64,000 nt of DNA, taken from NCBI GenBank assembly GCA_947044365.1, contig OX345640.1, forward strand, positions 1,071,001 to 1,135,000, given 5' to 3'. Shown one piece after another: positions 13,401 to 25,363 of this stretch (position 1 is the first letter of the stretch; each line of letters opens with the position of its first letter). The position numbers and the translations under genes were made by a program. The notes under the pieces were generated by a model. That model made no database searches. It worked only from the letters and a program-made list of their open reading frames with translations, and was not told where the DNA came from. This stretch comes from Petrosia ficiformis. Its lineage: Eukaryota; Porifera; Demospongiae; Haplosclerida; Petrosiidae.

Positions 13401-16400
13401 AATATGGACTAAACCTACACAGTACAGTGAGTATGTTATGAAATACTATGTGAGCTATTGTTCCCAAGAACAATCAAAAGAATGGTTATCACTTTGTGTT
13501 CAAGGGGAGAAGGAGACTGTTGCAGTTACTGGATTATTTCCTAAGACTACTTACCTCTTCAAAGTCCAAGCTCAAAGCAAGACTGGATTCAGTGAGATGA
13601 GTGAAGTTAGTACATGTATTCATACTCTACCTCCAGTGCCCAGCCAACCAGGTCAACCACAAGCTGTTCATATAAGTCATGACAATATTACTTTAACTTG
13701 GGCCAAACCGCGAGAGAATGCAGAATATATTAAGAATTACACAGTCCATTACAAATCATTACAGATGTCAGATAAACATGGGTGGACAACAGTGAAGACT
13801 AAAAGCGCTGTGGAGGAATTAGTAGTCAGTGGATTAGAACCCAATACAAGGTATATATTCAAAGTACAAGCTGAAAGTGCTGATGGAACTAGTAAAGATA
13901 GCGAGACAAGTAATACAGTTGAGACTCTAGTTCCAGTACCAAGCAAACCAGGTCAACCAGTAGCAGTTTCTGTTACATCCAAAAGTATTAATCTAATATG
14001 GGCTAAGCCTGCACAGTATCCCGAGTATGTTACAATGTACTGTGTGAGCTATCGTTCCCAAGAATCAAAGGAATGGTTATTACTCCATGTTGATGGGGAG
14101 AGAGAAACTGTAACAGTTACTGGATTATCTCCTAAGACCACTTATCTCTTCAAAGTCCAAGCTCAAAGCAAGACTGGACCCAGTGAGATGGGTGAAGTTA
14201 GTACAGCTATCTGCATACTACCTCCAGATCTAACCCAACCAGGTCAACCTCAAGCTCTTAATATAAGTCATGACAAGATTACAATAACTTGGGCCAAACC
14301 ACAAGAGAATGCAGAATACATTCAGAATTACACCATCTGTTACAAATCATTGCAGAAATCAGACCATCATGTGTGGACGAAAGTGAAGACTGAAAGTGCT
14401 ATGGAAGAACTAGCAATCAGTGGATTAGAAGTCGATACAAGCTATATATTCAAAGTAAAAGCAGAAAGTGCTGATGGACCTAGTAAAGAGAGTGAGACAA
14501 GTAATATCATTCAAACTCTAGTCCCAATACCAAGTAAGCCAGGACAACCTAAATCAGTTTCTGTTACACATAACAGTGTTAATCTGAAATGGACTAAACC
14601 TACACATTACAGTGAGTATGTAATGAAATACCATGTGAGCTATTGTCCCCAAGAACAATCGAAAGAATGGATATCACTTTGTGTTCGAGGGGAGGAGGAG
14701 AGTGTTGCAGTTACTGGATTATCTCCTAAGACCACTTACCTATTCAAAGTCCAAGCTCAAAGCAAGACTAGATTCAGTGAGATGAGTGACGTTAGTACAG
14801 GTATTTGTACTCTACCTCCAGTGCCAAGCCAACCAGGTCAACCTCAAGCTGTTAATATAAGTCATGACAAGATTATAATAACTTGGGCCAAACCACAAGA
14901 GAATGCAGAATACATTCAGAATTACACCATCTGTTACAAATCATTGCAGAAATCAGACCATCATGTGTGGACGAAAGTGAAGACTGAAAGTCCTATGGAA
15001 GAACTAGCAATCAGTGGATTAGAAGTCGATACAAGCTATATATTCAAAGTAAAAGCAGAAAGTGCTGATGGACCTAGTAAAGAGAGTGAGACAAGTAATA
15101 TCATTCAAACTCTAGTCCCAATACCAAGTAAGCCAGGACAACCTAAATCAGTTTCTGTTACACATAACAGTGTTAATCTGAAATGGACTAAACCTACACA
15201 TTACAGTGAGTATGTAATGAAATACCATGTGAGCTATTGTCCCCAAGAACAATCGAAAGAATGGATATCACTTTGTGTTCGAGGGGAGGAGGAGACTGTT
15301 GCAGTTACTGGATTATCTCCTAAGACCACTTACCTCTTCAAAGTCCAAGCTCAAAGCAAGACTAGATTCAGTAAGATGAGTGAAGTTAGTACAGGTGTTC
15401 ATACTCTATCTCCAGTGCCAAGCCAACCAAGTCAACCACAAGCTGTTCATATAAGTCATGACAAGATTATTATAACTTGGGCCAAACCAGTAGAAAATGC
15501 AACATATGTATTGAATTACACAATACATTACAAATCAATACAGAAATCAGACGAACATGGGTGGACAACAGTGAAGACTGAATGTGCTATGGCGCTATTA
15601 GTAGTCAGTGGATTAGAAGTCAATACAAGGTATATATTCAAAGTACAAGCTGAAAGTGTTGATGGATCTAGTAAAGAGAGTGAAGCCAGTAATATCATTC
15701 AAACTCTAGTCCCAATACCAAGCAAACCAGGACAGCCTAAAGCAGTTTCTGTTACACATAACAGTGTTAATCTGAAATGGACTAAACCTACAAATTACAG
15801 TGAGTATGTAATGAATTACCATGTGAACTATTGTTCCCAAGAACAACCGAAAGAATGGATATCACTTCGTGTTCAAGGAGAGAAAGAGACTGTTGCAGTT
15901 ACTGGATTATCTCCTAAGATCACTTACCTCTTCAAAGTTCAAGCTCAAAGCAAGACTGGATTCAGTGAGATGAGTGAAGTTAGTGCAGGTGTTCATACTC
16001 TATTTCCAGTGCCCAGCCAACCAGGTCAACCTCAAGCTGTTCATATAAGTCATGAGAAGATTAAAATAACATGGGCCAAACCACAATTTTATGCAGAATT
16101 TGTTCAGAATTACACAATCCAATACATACCAATTAAAAATATATCAAGTACAACTTGGTGGACAACAGTGAATACTGAAAGTGCTGTTGAGGAATTTGAG
16201 ACCAGTGGATTAGAAGTTAATACAAGCTACTTATTCAAAGTACAAGCTAAAAGTGTTGATAGATCTAGTGAATATAGTGAGACAAGCAGCGAGATTCAAA
16301 CTGCTATCCCAATACCAGGCAAACCAGAACTACCTAAAATAGTTTCTGTTACACATAACAGTGTTAGTCTAGAATGGGCTAAACCTACACAGTATAGTGA

Positions 16401-18531
16401 GTTTGTTACAAGCTATCAGGGCTATTATTTTTCTCAAGAAGAACCTGAGAAACAAAAATCATTTATTGAGGTAGAAGAAAAACTAACAGTTACTGGATTG
16501 TCTCCTGAAACTATGTATATTTTCAGACTCCATGCTCAAAGTAAGACCGGATCTAGTGAAACAAATGAAATTAGTATCCATACTCTACCTCCAGTACCAA
16601 GCCAACCAGGTCAACCACAACCTGTCAAAATAAGTCATGACAAGATTACTATAGCTTGGGCCAAACCACAAGAGAATGCAGAATACATTCAAAGTTATAC
16701 AATCAATTACAAGAAGGACGCTGAAACTCATGAGTGGATAACAGTGAATACTGAAATTGTCAAAGAGGTATTAAAAATCATTGGATTAGAACCCAATACT
16801 AACTATATATTCAAAGTACAAGCTGAAAGTACAAAGGGGTGTAGTAAAGAGAGCGAAGTCAGCAATGCCATGAAAACTAGATCTCCAATACCCAGTCAAC
16901 CAGGCAAACCAAAATGTAAGAATAAAGCTCATGATCCAACAGTTTATCATTTCAGTATGACACAAGTAACTGCTACAGACGTACAAGATTATGCCAAGTT
17001 TGAATATGGTAAAGCAACAGATGGTACTAGAAACAAAGTGCTGATGATAGTTGGAGCTACTGGTTCTGGTAAAAGTACCTTGATCAATGGTATGGTCAAT
17101 TATCTCCTGGGAGTAGAGTGGGATGATGAGTTTCGTCTAAAACTCATTCATGAGAAAGAAAAAACACAAACCAAAAGTGTAACAAAACTGATTTCAGCTT
17201 ACACTTTTCACAAACAAGATGACTTCCCACTCCCATACTCATTGACTATTATTGATATTCCAGGATTTGGAGATACTGAGGATATAGCAAGAGATAAAGA
17301 GATAACAAGTCAAATCCAAGAGTTTTTCTCTTTACCTGATGAACGAGGCATTGATCATTTGGATGGAATTGGGTTTGTTACACAGGGTAGCCTACCACGT
17401 TTGACTCCAACCCAGCTGTATATTTTTGACTCCATCTTTGCCATGTTTGGTAATGATGTGAAAGATAATATCTTTACTATGGTAACCTTTGCTGATTCTG
17501 CTGATCCGCCAGTGATTGGAGCTATTCAACAAGCTGGAATTCCTTGTACTAATTACTTCCATTTTAACAATTCAGCTCTCTACACTACTAAAAGAAATAC
17601 ATTTGCTAGGATGTTCTGGGATATGGGTGCTACAAGTTTTAATGAGTTTTTTGACAAGTTTGGAAATAGCAAGTCAGTCAGTCTAAAGTTGACAAGAGAA
17701 GTCCTCGATCAAAGAGAGCAATTAGAAACCAATACTGTTGGTCTTCAACAATTAATTCATGCTGGAATGTCATTGATTGATTCCCTCAAACAACAGCAAC
17801 AGGTTTTGAAACAGATTGAATCTAAGATAAAGGGTAACGAAAAGTTTGAGTTCGAAGTTGAAGAGGATAAAATAATGAAAATTGACCTAGAACCTGGAAC
17901 ATATGTTTTAAGTTGCTTTCTATGTAACTTCACTTGCCAGTTTCCTTGTTACATTCATAATGATGGAGAAAAATATCGCTGTGATGCCATGAAAATTCCA
18001 AGGGATAAAAATACAACATGCACAGTCTGTCCTGGAAAATGTGCTTGGCAACAACATATAAGTGTCTCATTTCGTTTGGAGTGTGTGAAAACTAAAGTGA
18101 CAAAGTGTTTCGAAGACATCAAGAAAAAGTACTATCAGGCAGTCGATGAGAAGACAGATGTAGAAGTTGTGATTGCCAACATGGAGACAAAAATCCAACA
18201 TCACTTCCAGAGGATGCTTCAAAATATTCAGAAAGTACACCATTGTGTGAAACGATTGCATGAGATAGCCTTCAAATGTCATCCATGGAGTGATGTAGGC
18301 TACATTGACCTCCTCATTGAAGCAGAGATACGGGAAAAGAAACCTGACTATCAAAAACGTGTTCGTTACTATCATGAAGTGAGAAAACAAGCGGAACTCA
18401 TCAGCAAAACACAACAGTTACCACAACAGTTATCACCAGAGGAAGAGAAAGAATGGTGGAAAGAATTCCTGTCGATGAGTTCAAATGACTCTGATGAACT
18501 AGTTGCTGCATTACCACGTGTAAAATTTTAA
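7485..18531 (+). CDS. Gene B: Death - SNTX(MACPF/CDC-FAT) - THX - 19 FN3 - GTPase protein
   Basis: Four exons join in phase: 7485-7512, 7595-7919, 8748-9880 and 10856-18531, giving about 3053 aa. Residues 1-117 form a Death-like domain. Residues 118-495 resemble the N-terminal half of stonustoxin/neoverrucotoxin proteins (L-G-R-x-F-x-L-G-M-L-Y-D start, MACPF/CDC-like fold) followed by a helical FAT-like part. Residues 496-625 match the SNTX thioredoxin-like domain. Then come 19 full FN3 repeats plus a stub, the P-loop GATGSGKST (17053-17079), G3 as DIPGFGD, the eight-Cys/one-His motif and a helical tail. No signal peptide or membrane helix is visible. The last exon is 7.7 kb. The ATG was chosen because it opens a short exon joining in phase to the Death exon. 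A cell-defence or death role is inferred from domain families only; pore formation is not shown. Confidence 0.85.
10152..10671. mobile_element. Non-autonomous element, copy 1, in gene B intron 3
   Basis: This block of about 520 bases interrupts the intron relative to the paralogous intron of gene C (near 21109-21112), where the flanks are continuous. It begins AACAAGTGTATATAG and ends near GCCATAAAAAG. Inverted subterminal motifs (CATCCCTATA-T/A-TTGCTTT) lie near both ends. A second copy at 46661-51506 is split by a larger transposon. No coding capacity is seen, and a target-site duplication could not be resolved. Confidence 0.7.
11261..16935 (+). repeat. Coding tandem FN3 array of gene B
   Basis: Nineteen complete FN3 repeats of about 95-100 codons plus a truncated twentieth. 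From about 12150 two alternating repeat types form a dimer: one begins P-S-K-P-G-Q-P and carries the S-V-T motif, the other begins P-S-Q-P-G-Q-P and carries the I-S-H-D-K motif. The dimer is close to 594 bases. Two successive dimers at about 14236-14830 and 14830-15424 are nearly identical. Confidence 0.9.
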
Positions 18532-18873
18532 TACCACCTCATCACCAGAAACAGTGAAACATTCAGTACAGTCTGTTTTCAAGTGTCATAACTTAACCTA
18601 ATTAGCTTATTATCTATTGTAGTTACTTATTTTTTGAATAGCTACTCCATTAGTCTTGCTTTTGAACTATATAACACTGTATAGTTTTGTTCCCCCTTTT
18701 TGTTAATGATAGCAGTTTTTCAAAATGTGTGTAGTATTGTAAATGTGACTAATTGGTCTTCATTAATGTTTTGAAATTAAATGCTGAAATAGTTCAAAAG
18801 TGTACGAAACATGTTTGGGTATAAGATAATTAAAAGGTAATCAAATTCAATGGAAGAGTATGCCAACACTACC
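18532..18873. other. 3' flank of gene B
   Basis: AT-rich sequence after the gene B stop. No exon-like sequence is seen; it probably contains the 3' UTR. Confidence 0.4.
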
Positions 18874-19440
18874 TTACTCAACTGTGACACTTTTTGCTAA
18901 ATGTCGTGGACAATCAACCTGAAACATGGAGGAAGGGATGGTATATTATCTCCATGCAATGGTGGTAACCCACGTCATATACTCTAAGAACAGCAATATG
19001 AAAGGACAGAAGTTGAAGAGGTATTACAGTAAGAATTCCCTGCAGACAGTCAACAATATGAGGTATTTGTAATGTTCTAGATACTCGTTGAAGTACTTCA
19101 TTATCATCTTACTCACATATTACAATTGGTTGACACTATAAATATTGGATATACTAGTCATGTGATTAGTAAAAGGGTGTGGTCAGTAACTCACTGATCT
19201 TGCAGAAACTTGTTCTAAAGCATTGATACATTTCTAAATAATGTCAATATAAATATAAACCACACCCATTAATTACATACTCACAGTATGAACATTGTCT
19301 TTAGTAATGATCATGATAACTGGCATTTCATTATCAATCATAGCCAGTGGTCCATGTTTTAATTCTCCACTTAATATTCCTTCTGAATGAAGATATGATA
19401 ACTCCTTGATAGCTAGATCATGTGACTCATCAGTCATCAC
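18874..19440 (-). pseudogene. GFPT (glutamine-fructose-6-phosphate aminotransferase) C-terminal remnant
   Basis: Read on the minus strand, three exon pieces match the C-terminal isomerase domain of glutamine:fructose-6-phosphate amidotransferase. These are about 19285-19440 ([13 protein letters not shown] then [12 protein letters not shown]), about 19198-19236 (K-C-I-N-A-L-E-Q-V) and 18874-18918 (D-C-P-R-H-L-A-K-S-V-T-V-E, stop). The exons that should lie between the last two, and all upstream exons, are absent. The family makes glucosamine-6-phosphate; this fragment cannot. It directly abuts an FHIP remnant. Confidence 0.82.
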
Positions 19441-19589
19441 ACTTCATTACAATAGCTATATAAGGAAAAAAGGAGGATGAAGAGCAAAGAGATGAGAGAA
19501 GAAGAGGAGGATGAAGAGAAAAGAAATAGATAATGGAAAAGAGAAGATTTGAAGTCAGTATGTGATTGAAAGCTATAAATTAAACTCAC

Positions 19590-20008
19590 CATTGATCCTT
19601 TCTTTTCATATTCTTCTTGACAAATGAGATCAGACATACGATCTAAATGAGTTGTAATCTCTTTCACTCCATTATCAGGATCATTATCTATAATACATCA
19701 GTGTGTGTGTGTGCATGTGTGTGTGAAAGATTTCAGTTTCTATATTATAATTACAATAACTCATAAATATACCTGCATCTGATATAAGTATGTCTGTTAT
19801 TGTTTTCCAGTGACCTTGAAATTCTTCTTCTTTACTGTGTTGACCCACAAGCTAAAGAAATATCACATGATTATCACGTCAATTTATACAAAATCATTAG
19901 TATGATTATATAATATGAATCTCTGAAGGATTATATAACTTATAACTTACTGCCTGTGTAGTAGCTTCTGCTGCTTGAGCAAAGGAAGAAGAGAGTCGAC
20001 TGAACATA
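19590..20008 (-). pseudogene. FHIP (FAM160-type HOOK-interacting protein) N-terminal remnant
   Basis: Three minus-strand exons join in phase: 19951-20008 (M-F-S-R-L-S-S-S-F-A-Q-A), 19773-19851 (E-E-F-Q-G-H-W-K-T-I-T-D) and 19590-19687 (H-L-D-R-M-S-D-L-I-C-Q-E-E). The pattern matches the N-terminus of FHF-complex HOOK-interacting proteins, which link dynein adaptors to endosomes. Only the first exons exist; past exon 3 the sequence switches to a GFPT fragment. This copy keeps exon 1 open, unlike those at 30.7 and 52.0 kb, but is still truncated. Confidence 0.75.
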
Positions 20009-20120
20009 CTCACTCCCTTCAAATGGAGTGGTTAAAAACAGGGTGGCAAACGGGTTAAAATTAACTTAAAAACAACCTAGCTCCACCCACCATTTTTATA
20101 TTGGGGATCGCGCGGGAACA

Positions 20121-23100
20121 GGTTGGTACTCACTGGAATTTCATATGGTGCTGAGGCCATCTTCGTTATCGATCAAGAAGTAGCTGATTACAAGGAAATC
20201 AATGAAGAATTGTACGAGAAAGCACTTCAGGTTTGTAATTCTACTGATGGACAGCATGATTTTGCAAATACCAACGAAAGACAGATTAACTTTTACATAT
20301 TTCGGTGACTTCCATCCTCAAGAGAAGATTTCCACTTTTCAAGATGTAGCTAACTTTTATAAGAATCTTCCTAAACTATTGACTCGCGAAGGTAGTCCTA
20401 ATCTTGTTGCAAAAGAAGTATGCCTCCATCCATTAAACCATGGTGCATTCAGTCATCTTGATCTTTCTACAAAGATAATTAGTCCTGGTATGGTCTGTCA
20501 GATAGAGTTTATTATGCAGCATTTTCATGACATAAAGATTAGATGCAACAATCTGACGAAGACAAACATCTACCAGTATTTTATTGGCATTCGAGAGCAG
20601 CTATCCAAGTTCAGTAACATTTTATTCGAGTACAAGCATGATTTCGTAGAGCAATTAGCTATCTTGCTACCGAAGGTACGTAGAGGACGAGAGGAAGAAC
20701 AAGAATTAGTAATTCTTTGTAAAAAGTATTTTACTTCACATTTCAACTGCAAAGTTCTGTCCACCTGGATTGAAGAAAAGGAATGTGAGGTCACTTTTCT
20801 TGCTAAATGTCTAGAAGAGCTTCGACAAATCCCTGGTAAGATATTATGCAGGATATAATCATTAAAATTAATCAGTCATGTTGTCAATACATATCAATGG
20901 AATAAGCATTGATGCTAAGACTGAAATTAATAATGATATCAAACTGTGTAAAGTCTTTTATAATAAGACCATATGTGGTCTCAGTTAGTTTAGTGGAGAC
21001 TTGTGACTCACTCAGGCTGATAATGAGCTATGTGGTTTCATTGAGTGTATATATATTCTTGTAATTGATACCTATCTAAATGTCACAGTGTAGCTATGCC
21101 ATTAATATAAAGTACAGTATTATGTAAACTGTTAAGAATTTCAAATAATATCTGATGTAAGATTTGAACTAAATATAAATATATGCAAAATCTTGACTAA
21201 ATATAGTTTAAGTAAGCTAACACTATTAGGACTATTTTCAGGGGAAGAAACATAATAACTTTACATCACAAAGATTACTTTACTATCTATTGTTTACCTA
21301 TTATAGGTGTGAAGTTTGAATTTCCAATACATAATTCAGTATTTGCTACTAAGAAGAAAGTTATTGCATTTGAATTCACAGCTATCAATAAGATTGACCA
21401 GGGACTGATGAAAATGTCTGCTCACATGAACTCAGGAAGCAAGAATTTGAACAGCCAGTAAAAGGCACGTGGTACAAGAATATAGCTATAAAAGGAAATG
21501 TCACACTAAAGTTGATACAATTTTCTAGTTATGCTAAATCAAATAATGACGAAAGTATCATCTTTATCGTTACTGATACTAGTGAAGACAAACATATCAG
21601 TGACAATGCTGTACGAATAGTCTCTTATATTAATGGAAAACCCAATGATCAAGAATTCGAAACACCTTCTCCCTACCAAATCATGACACCGCCACTAGTA
21701 GAGGTCCACCTGGTAAACCATCAGTTGTGAATACAACTAGTAACAGCATCAGCCTAAAATGGGAAAAACCACAAAAGTATCCCGAGTATACTCACAGTTA
21801 CAAAGTGCTTTATTGTTCAAGAGATGATCTTCCCAATTCACAATGGAAGTCTCAACTAACCGATAGTGTAGTTGAACACATTACAATTAGTGAATTGATT
21901 CCAAACAAATGCTATTATTTTAAAGTACAAGCTCTATATCACAAAACAGCGGGCCAAGAAAGTCTTGTTAGTGATGCTATTAGCACTGAACATGTAGTGT
22001 TTGGTCCTCCAGGTGAGTGTATAACTGAAGATGTAACACACAGCAGTGTTACACTGTGCTGGAGCAAGCCTCCAAATATTAACCCCAGTAAAGTCGAATG
22101 CTATAAAGTATTATATCGATCTGAATATGACCCTCCTGGTGACTGGAAATCGAAAATTACAGAGGATGAAAAAACATCCATGGCTTATCTCCGGAAACAA
22201 AATATATTTTCAAAGTACAAGCTGGATCCTCAAATCATCACTTTGGTAAGGAAAGTGATGTCATCATTACAGAATCTGCTATATCTAGCCCTCCAGGAAA
22301 ACCCCAAGTAGAGGTTAGAGATAGTTCTGTTGTTCAGCTGAAATGGACTAAGCCACTCAAATATGCTGACACTATTCAGCACTATGTTGTCTTGTATAGC
22401 TCTATGGATGAATGGCAAATATATGACCAAAATAGCACTACAGAAGAGATACTAGTAAAAGGACTCTCTCCTGACACTCGATATTGCTTCAAGATACTAG
22501 CTGAATGTAAGAGTGGAGCTAGTGAAGAGAGCGAGACAAGTAATACAGTTGAGACTCTAGTTCCAGTACCAAGCAAACCAGGTCAACCAGTAGCAGTTTC
22601 TGTTACATCCAAAAGTATTAATCTAATATGGGCTAAGCCTGCACAGTATCCTGAGTATGTTACAATGTACTGTGTGAGCTATTGTTCCCAAGAATCAAAG
22701 GAATGGTTATCACTCCATGTGGATGGAGAGAAAGAATCTGTTACAATTACTGGATTATCTCCTAAAACCATGTATCTCTTCAAAGTCCAAGCTCAAAGCA
22801 AGACTGGATTCAGTGAGACAAGTGAAGTTAGTACAGCTATCTGCATACTACCTCCAGACCGTACCCAACCAGGTCAACCTCAAGCACTTAATATAAGTCA
22901 TGACGAGACTACTATAACTTGGGCTAAACCACAAGAGAATGCAGAATACATTCAGAATTACACAATCCAGTACAAATCATTACAGAAATCAGACACGCAT
23001 GGATGGACAACAGCGAAGACTGAAAGTGCTGTGGAGAATTTAGTAGTCAGTGGATTAGAACCCAATACAAGTTATATATTCAAAGTACAAGCTGAAAGTG

Positions 23101-25352
23101 TTGATGGAACTAGTAAAGAGAGTGAAACAAGTAATGTCATTCAAACTCTAATCCCAATACCAAGTAAACCAGGACAACCTAAATCAGTTTCTGTTACACA
23201 TAACAGTGTTAATCTGAAATGGACTAAATCTACACAGTACAGTGAGTATGTTATGAATTACCATGTGAGCTATTGTTCCCAAGAACAATCAAAAGAATGG
23301 TTATTAATTCATGTTCGAGGAGAGGAGGAGACTGTTACAGTTACTGGATTATCTCCTAAGACCACTTACCTCTTCAGAGTCCAAGCTCAAAGCAAGACTG
23401 GATTCAGTGAGATAAGTGAAGTTAGTATAGGTATCCGTACTCTACCTCCAGTGCCAAGCCAACCAGGTCAACCACAAGCTGTTCATATAACCCGTGACAA
23501 GATTACTATAACTTGGGCCAAACCACGAGAGAATACAGAATACATTCATAATTACACAATCCATTACAAGTCACTACAGAAATCAAACTCACATGGGTGG
23601 ACAACAGTGAAGACTGAAAGTGCTATGGAGGTGTTAGTGGTTAGCGGATTAGAAATCAATACAAGTTATATATTCAAAGTACAAGCTGAAAGTGTTGATG
23701 GAACTAGTAAAGAAAGTCAGATAAGTAATGCAGTTCAGACTCTAGTTCCAGTACCAAGCAAACCAGGTCAACCAGTAGCAGTTTCTGTTACATCAAAAAG
23801 TATTAATTTAATATGGGCTAAGCCTGCACAGTATCCCGAGTATGTTACAATGTACTGTGTGAGCTATTGTTCCCAAGAATCAAAGGAATGGTTATCACTC
23901 CATGTTGATGGAGAGAAAGAATCTGTTACAATTACTGGATTATCTCCTAAAACCACTTACCTCTTCAAAGTCCAAGCTCAAAGCAAGACTGGATCCAGTG
24001 AGACGAGTGAAGTTAGTACAGCTATCTGCATACTACCTCCAGCCCGTACCCAACCAGGTCAACCTCAAGCTCTTAATATAAGTCATGATGAGATTACTAT
24101 AACTTGGGCTAAACCACAAGAGAATGCAGATTACATTCAGAATTACACAATCCATTACAAATCATTACAGATATCAGACACACTTGGGTGGACAACAGCG
24201 AAGACTGAAAGTACTATGGAGTAATTAGTAGTCAGTGGATTAGAACCCAACACAAGCTATATATTTAAAGTACAAGCTGAAAGTGTTGATGGGCCCAGTA
24301 AAGAGAGTGAAACAAGTAATGTCATTCACACTCTAATGCCGAAACCAAGTAAACCAGGACAACCTAAAGCAGTTTCTGTTACACATAACAGTGTTAGTCT
24401 GAAATGGACTAAATCTACACAGTACAGTGAGTATGTTATGAATTACCATGTGAGCTATTGTTCCCAAGAACAATCAAAAGAGTGGTTATTAATTCATGTT
24501 CGAGGAGAGGAGGAGACTGTTACAGTTACTGGATTATCTCCTAAGACCACTTACCTCTTCAAAGTCCAAGCTCAAAGCAAGACTGGATTCAGTGAGATGA
24601 GTGAAATTAGTACAGGTATTCGTACCCTACCTCCAGTGCCAAGCCAACCAAGTCAACCACAAGCTGTCAATATAAGATATGACAAGATTATAATAACTTG
24701 GGCCGAACCACAAGAGAATGCAGAATACATTCAGAATTACATAATCTACTATATGTCGCTGGGCATGAAACCAGAAAAACAAGAGTGGACAACAGTGAAG
24801 ACTGAAAGTGCTGTGGACATATTAGAGGTCAGTGGATTATCTCCTAAAACCACATATCTCTTCAAAGTCCAAGCTCAAACCAAGACTGGATTCAGTGAGA
24901 TGAGTGAAGTTAGTACAGGTATCTATACTCTATCATATTATTTCAATGAATACAACAAAGTAGTTGACGAAAAAAGTACCCTTTGTGAAGCTAAACCTTC
25001 TGTAAACACTAAACCACCTGTAAACACTTTACCAGCATCTGGTCAACCATCAACAGGCAAAATAACTCATAATAGTATTGAGCTTATGTGGGAGGAACCA
25101 AAACCTTGCAATGAGACTGTTGATCGCTACATAGTGTCATGTTGTGTCGATGATGATGAAGATGACTTAATATTTATAACAGAAAATAACAAGACATTAA
25201 TTGTAATTCTTGATTTGGCTCAAGAAACAACATATCAATTCAGAGTAAGGGCTCAATACAAAACTGGACTCAGTGAAAATAGCAAGAAGAGTGTAATTAT
25301 CAAGACCCAACCACTCATACTAATAGCACCTGGCCAGCCTAAAGCTGTTAAT
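20121..25352 (+). pseudogene. Gene C, 5' part: decayed B-like SNTX-THX-FN3 gene
   Basis: It starts abruptly inside the SNTX domain (equivalent to gene B position about 9149) with no Death exon. The SNTX/FAT exon runs to about 20835 and the THX exon resumes at about 21306, as in gene B. Differences from B break the frame repeatedly: an 8-base loss near 20264, one base lost near 21435 and another near 21701, a deletion near 22175, a nonsense codon TAA at 22222+2000 (24222-24224), and a deletion near 25355. FN3 units from 21702 to about 24830 are B-like. After about 24840 the repeats change to D-like types, including an FN3 with an Asp-rich loop (25139-25170). It cannot make a full protein unless several of these are sequence errors. 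Confidence 0.8.
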
Positions 25353-25363
25353 ATAACTTTGAG

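Noticed and set aside
11261..16935. Regularly spaced repeats resembling a giant array such as CRISPR or satellite
   Set aside because: The period is about 297/594 bases and every unit is coding with FN3 hallmarks; it is a protein repeat.
10858..18531. Receptor-type FN3 protein (tyrosine phosphatase, adhesion molecule or titin-like)
   Set aside because: No signal peptide, membrane helix, kinase or phosphatase domain; the array leads into a cytosolic-type GTPase.
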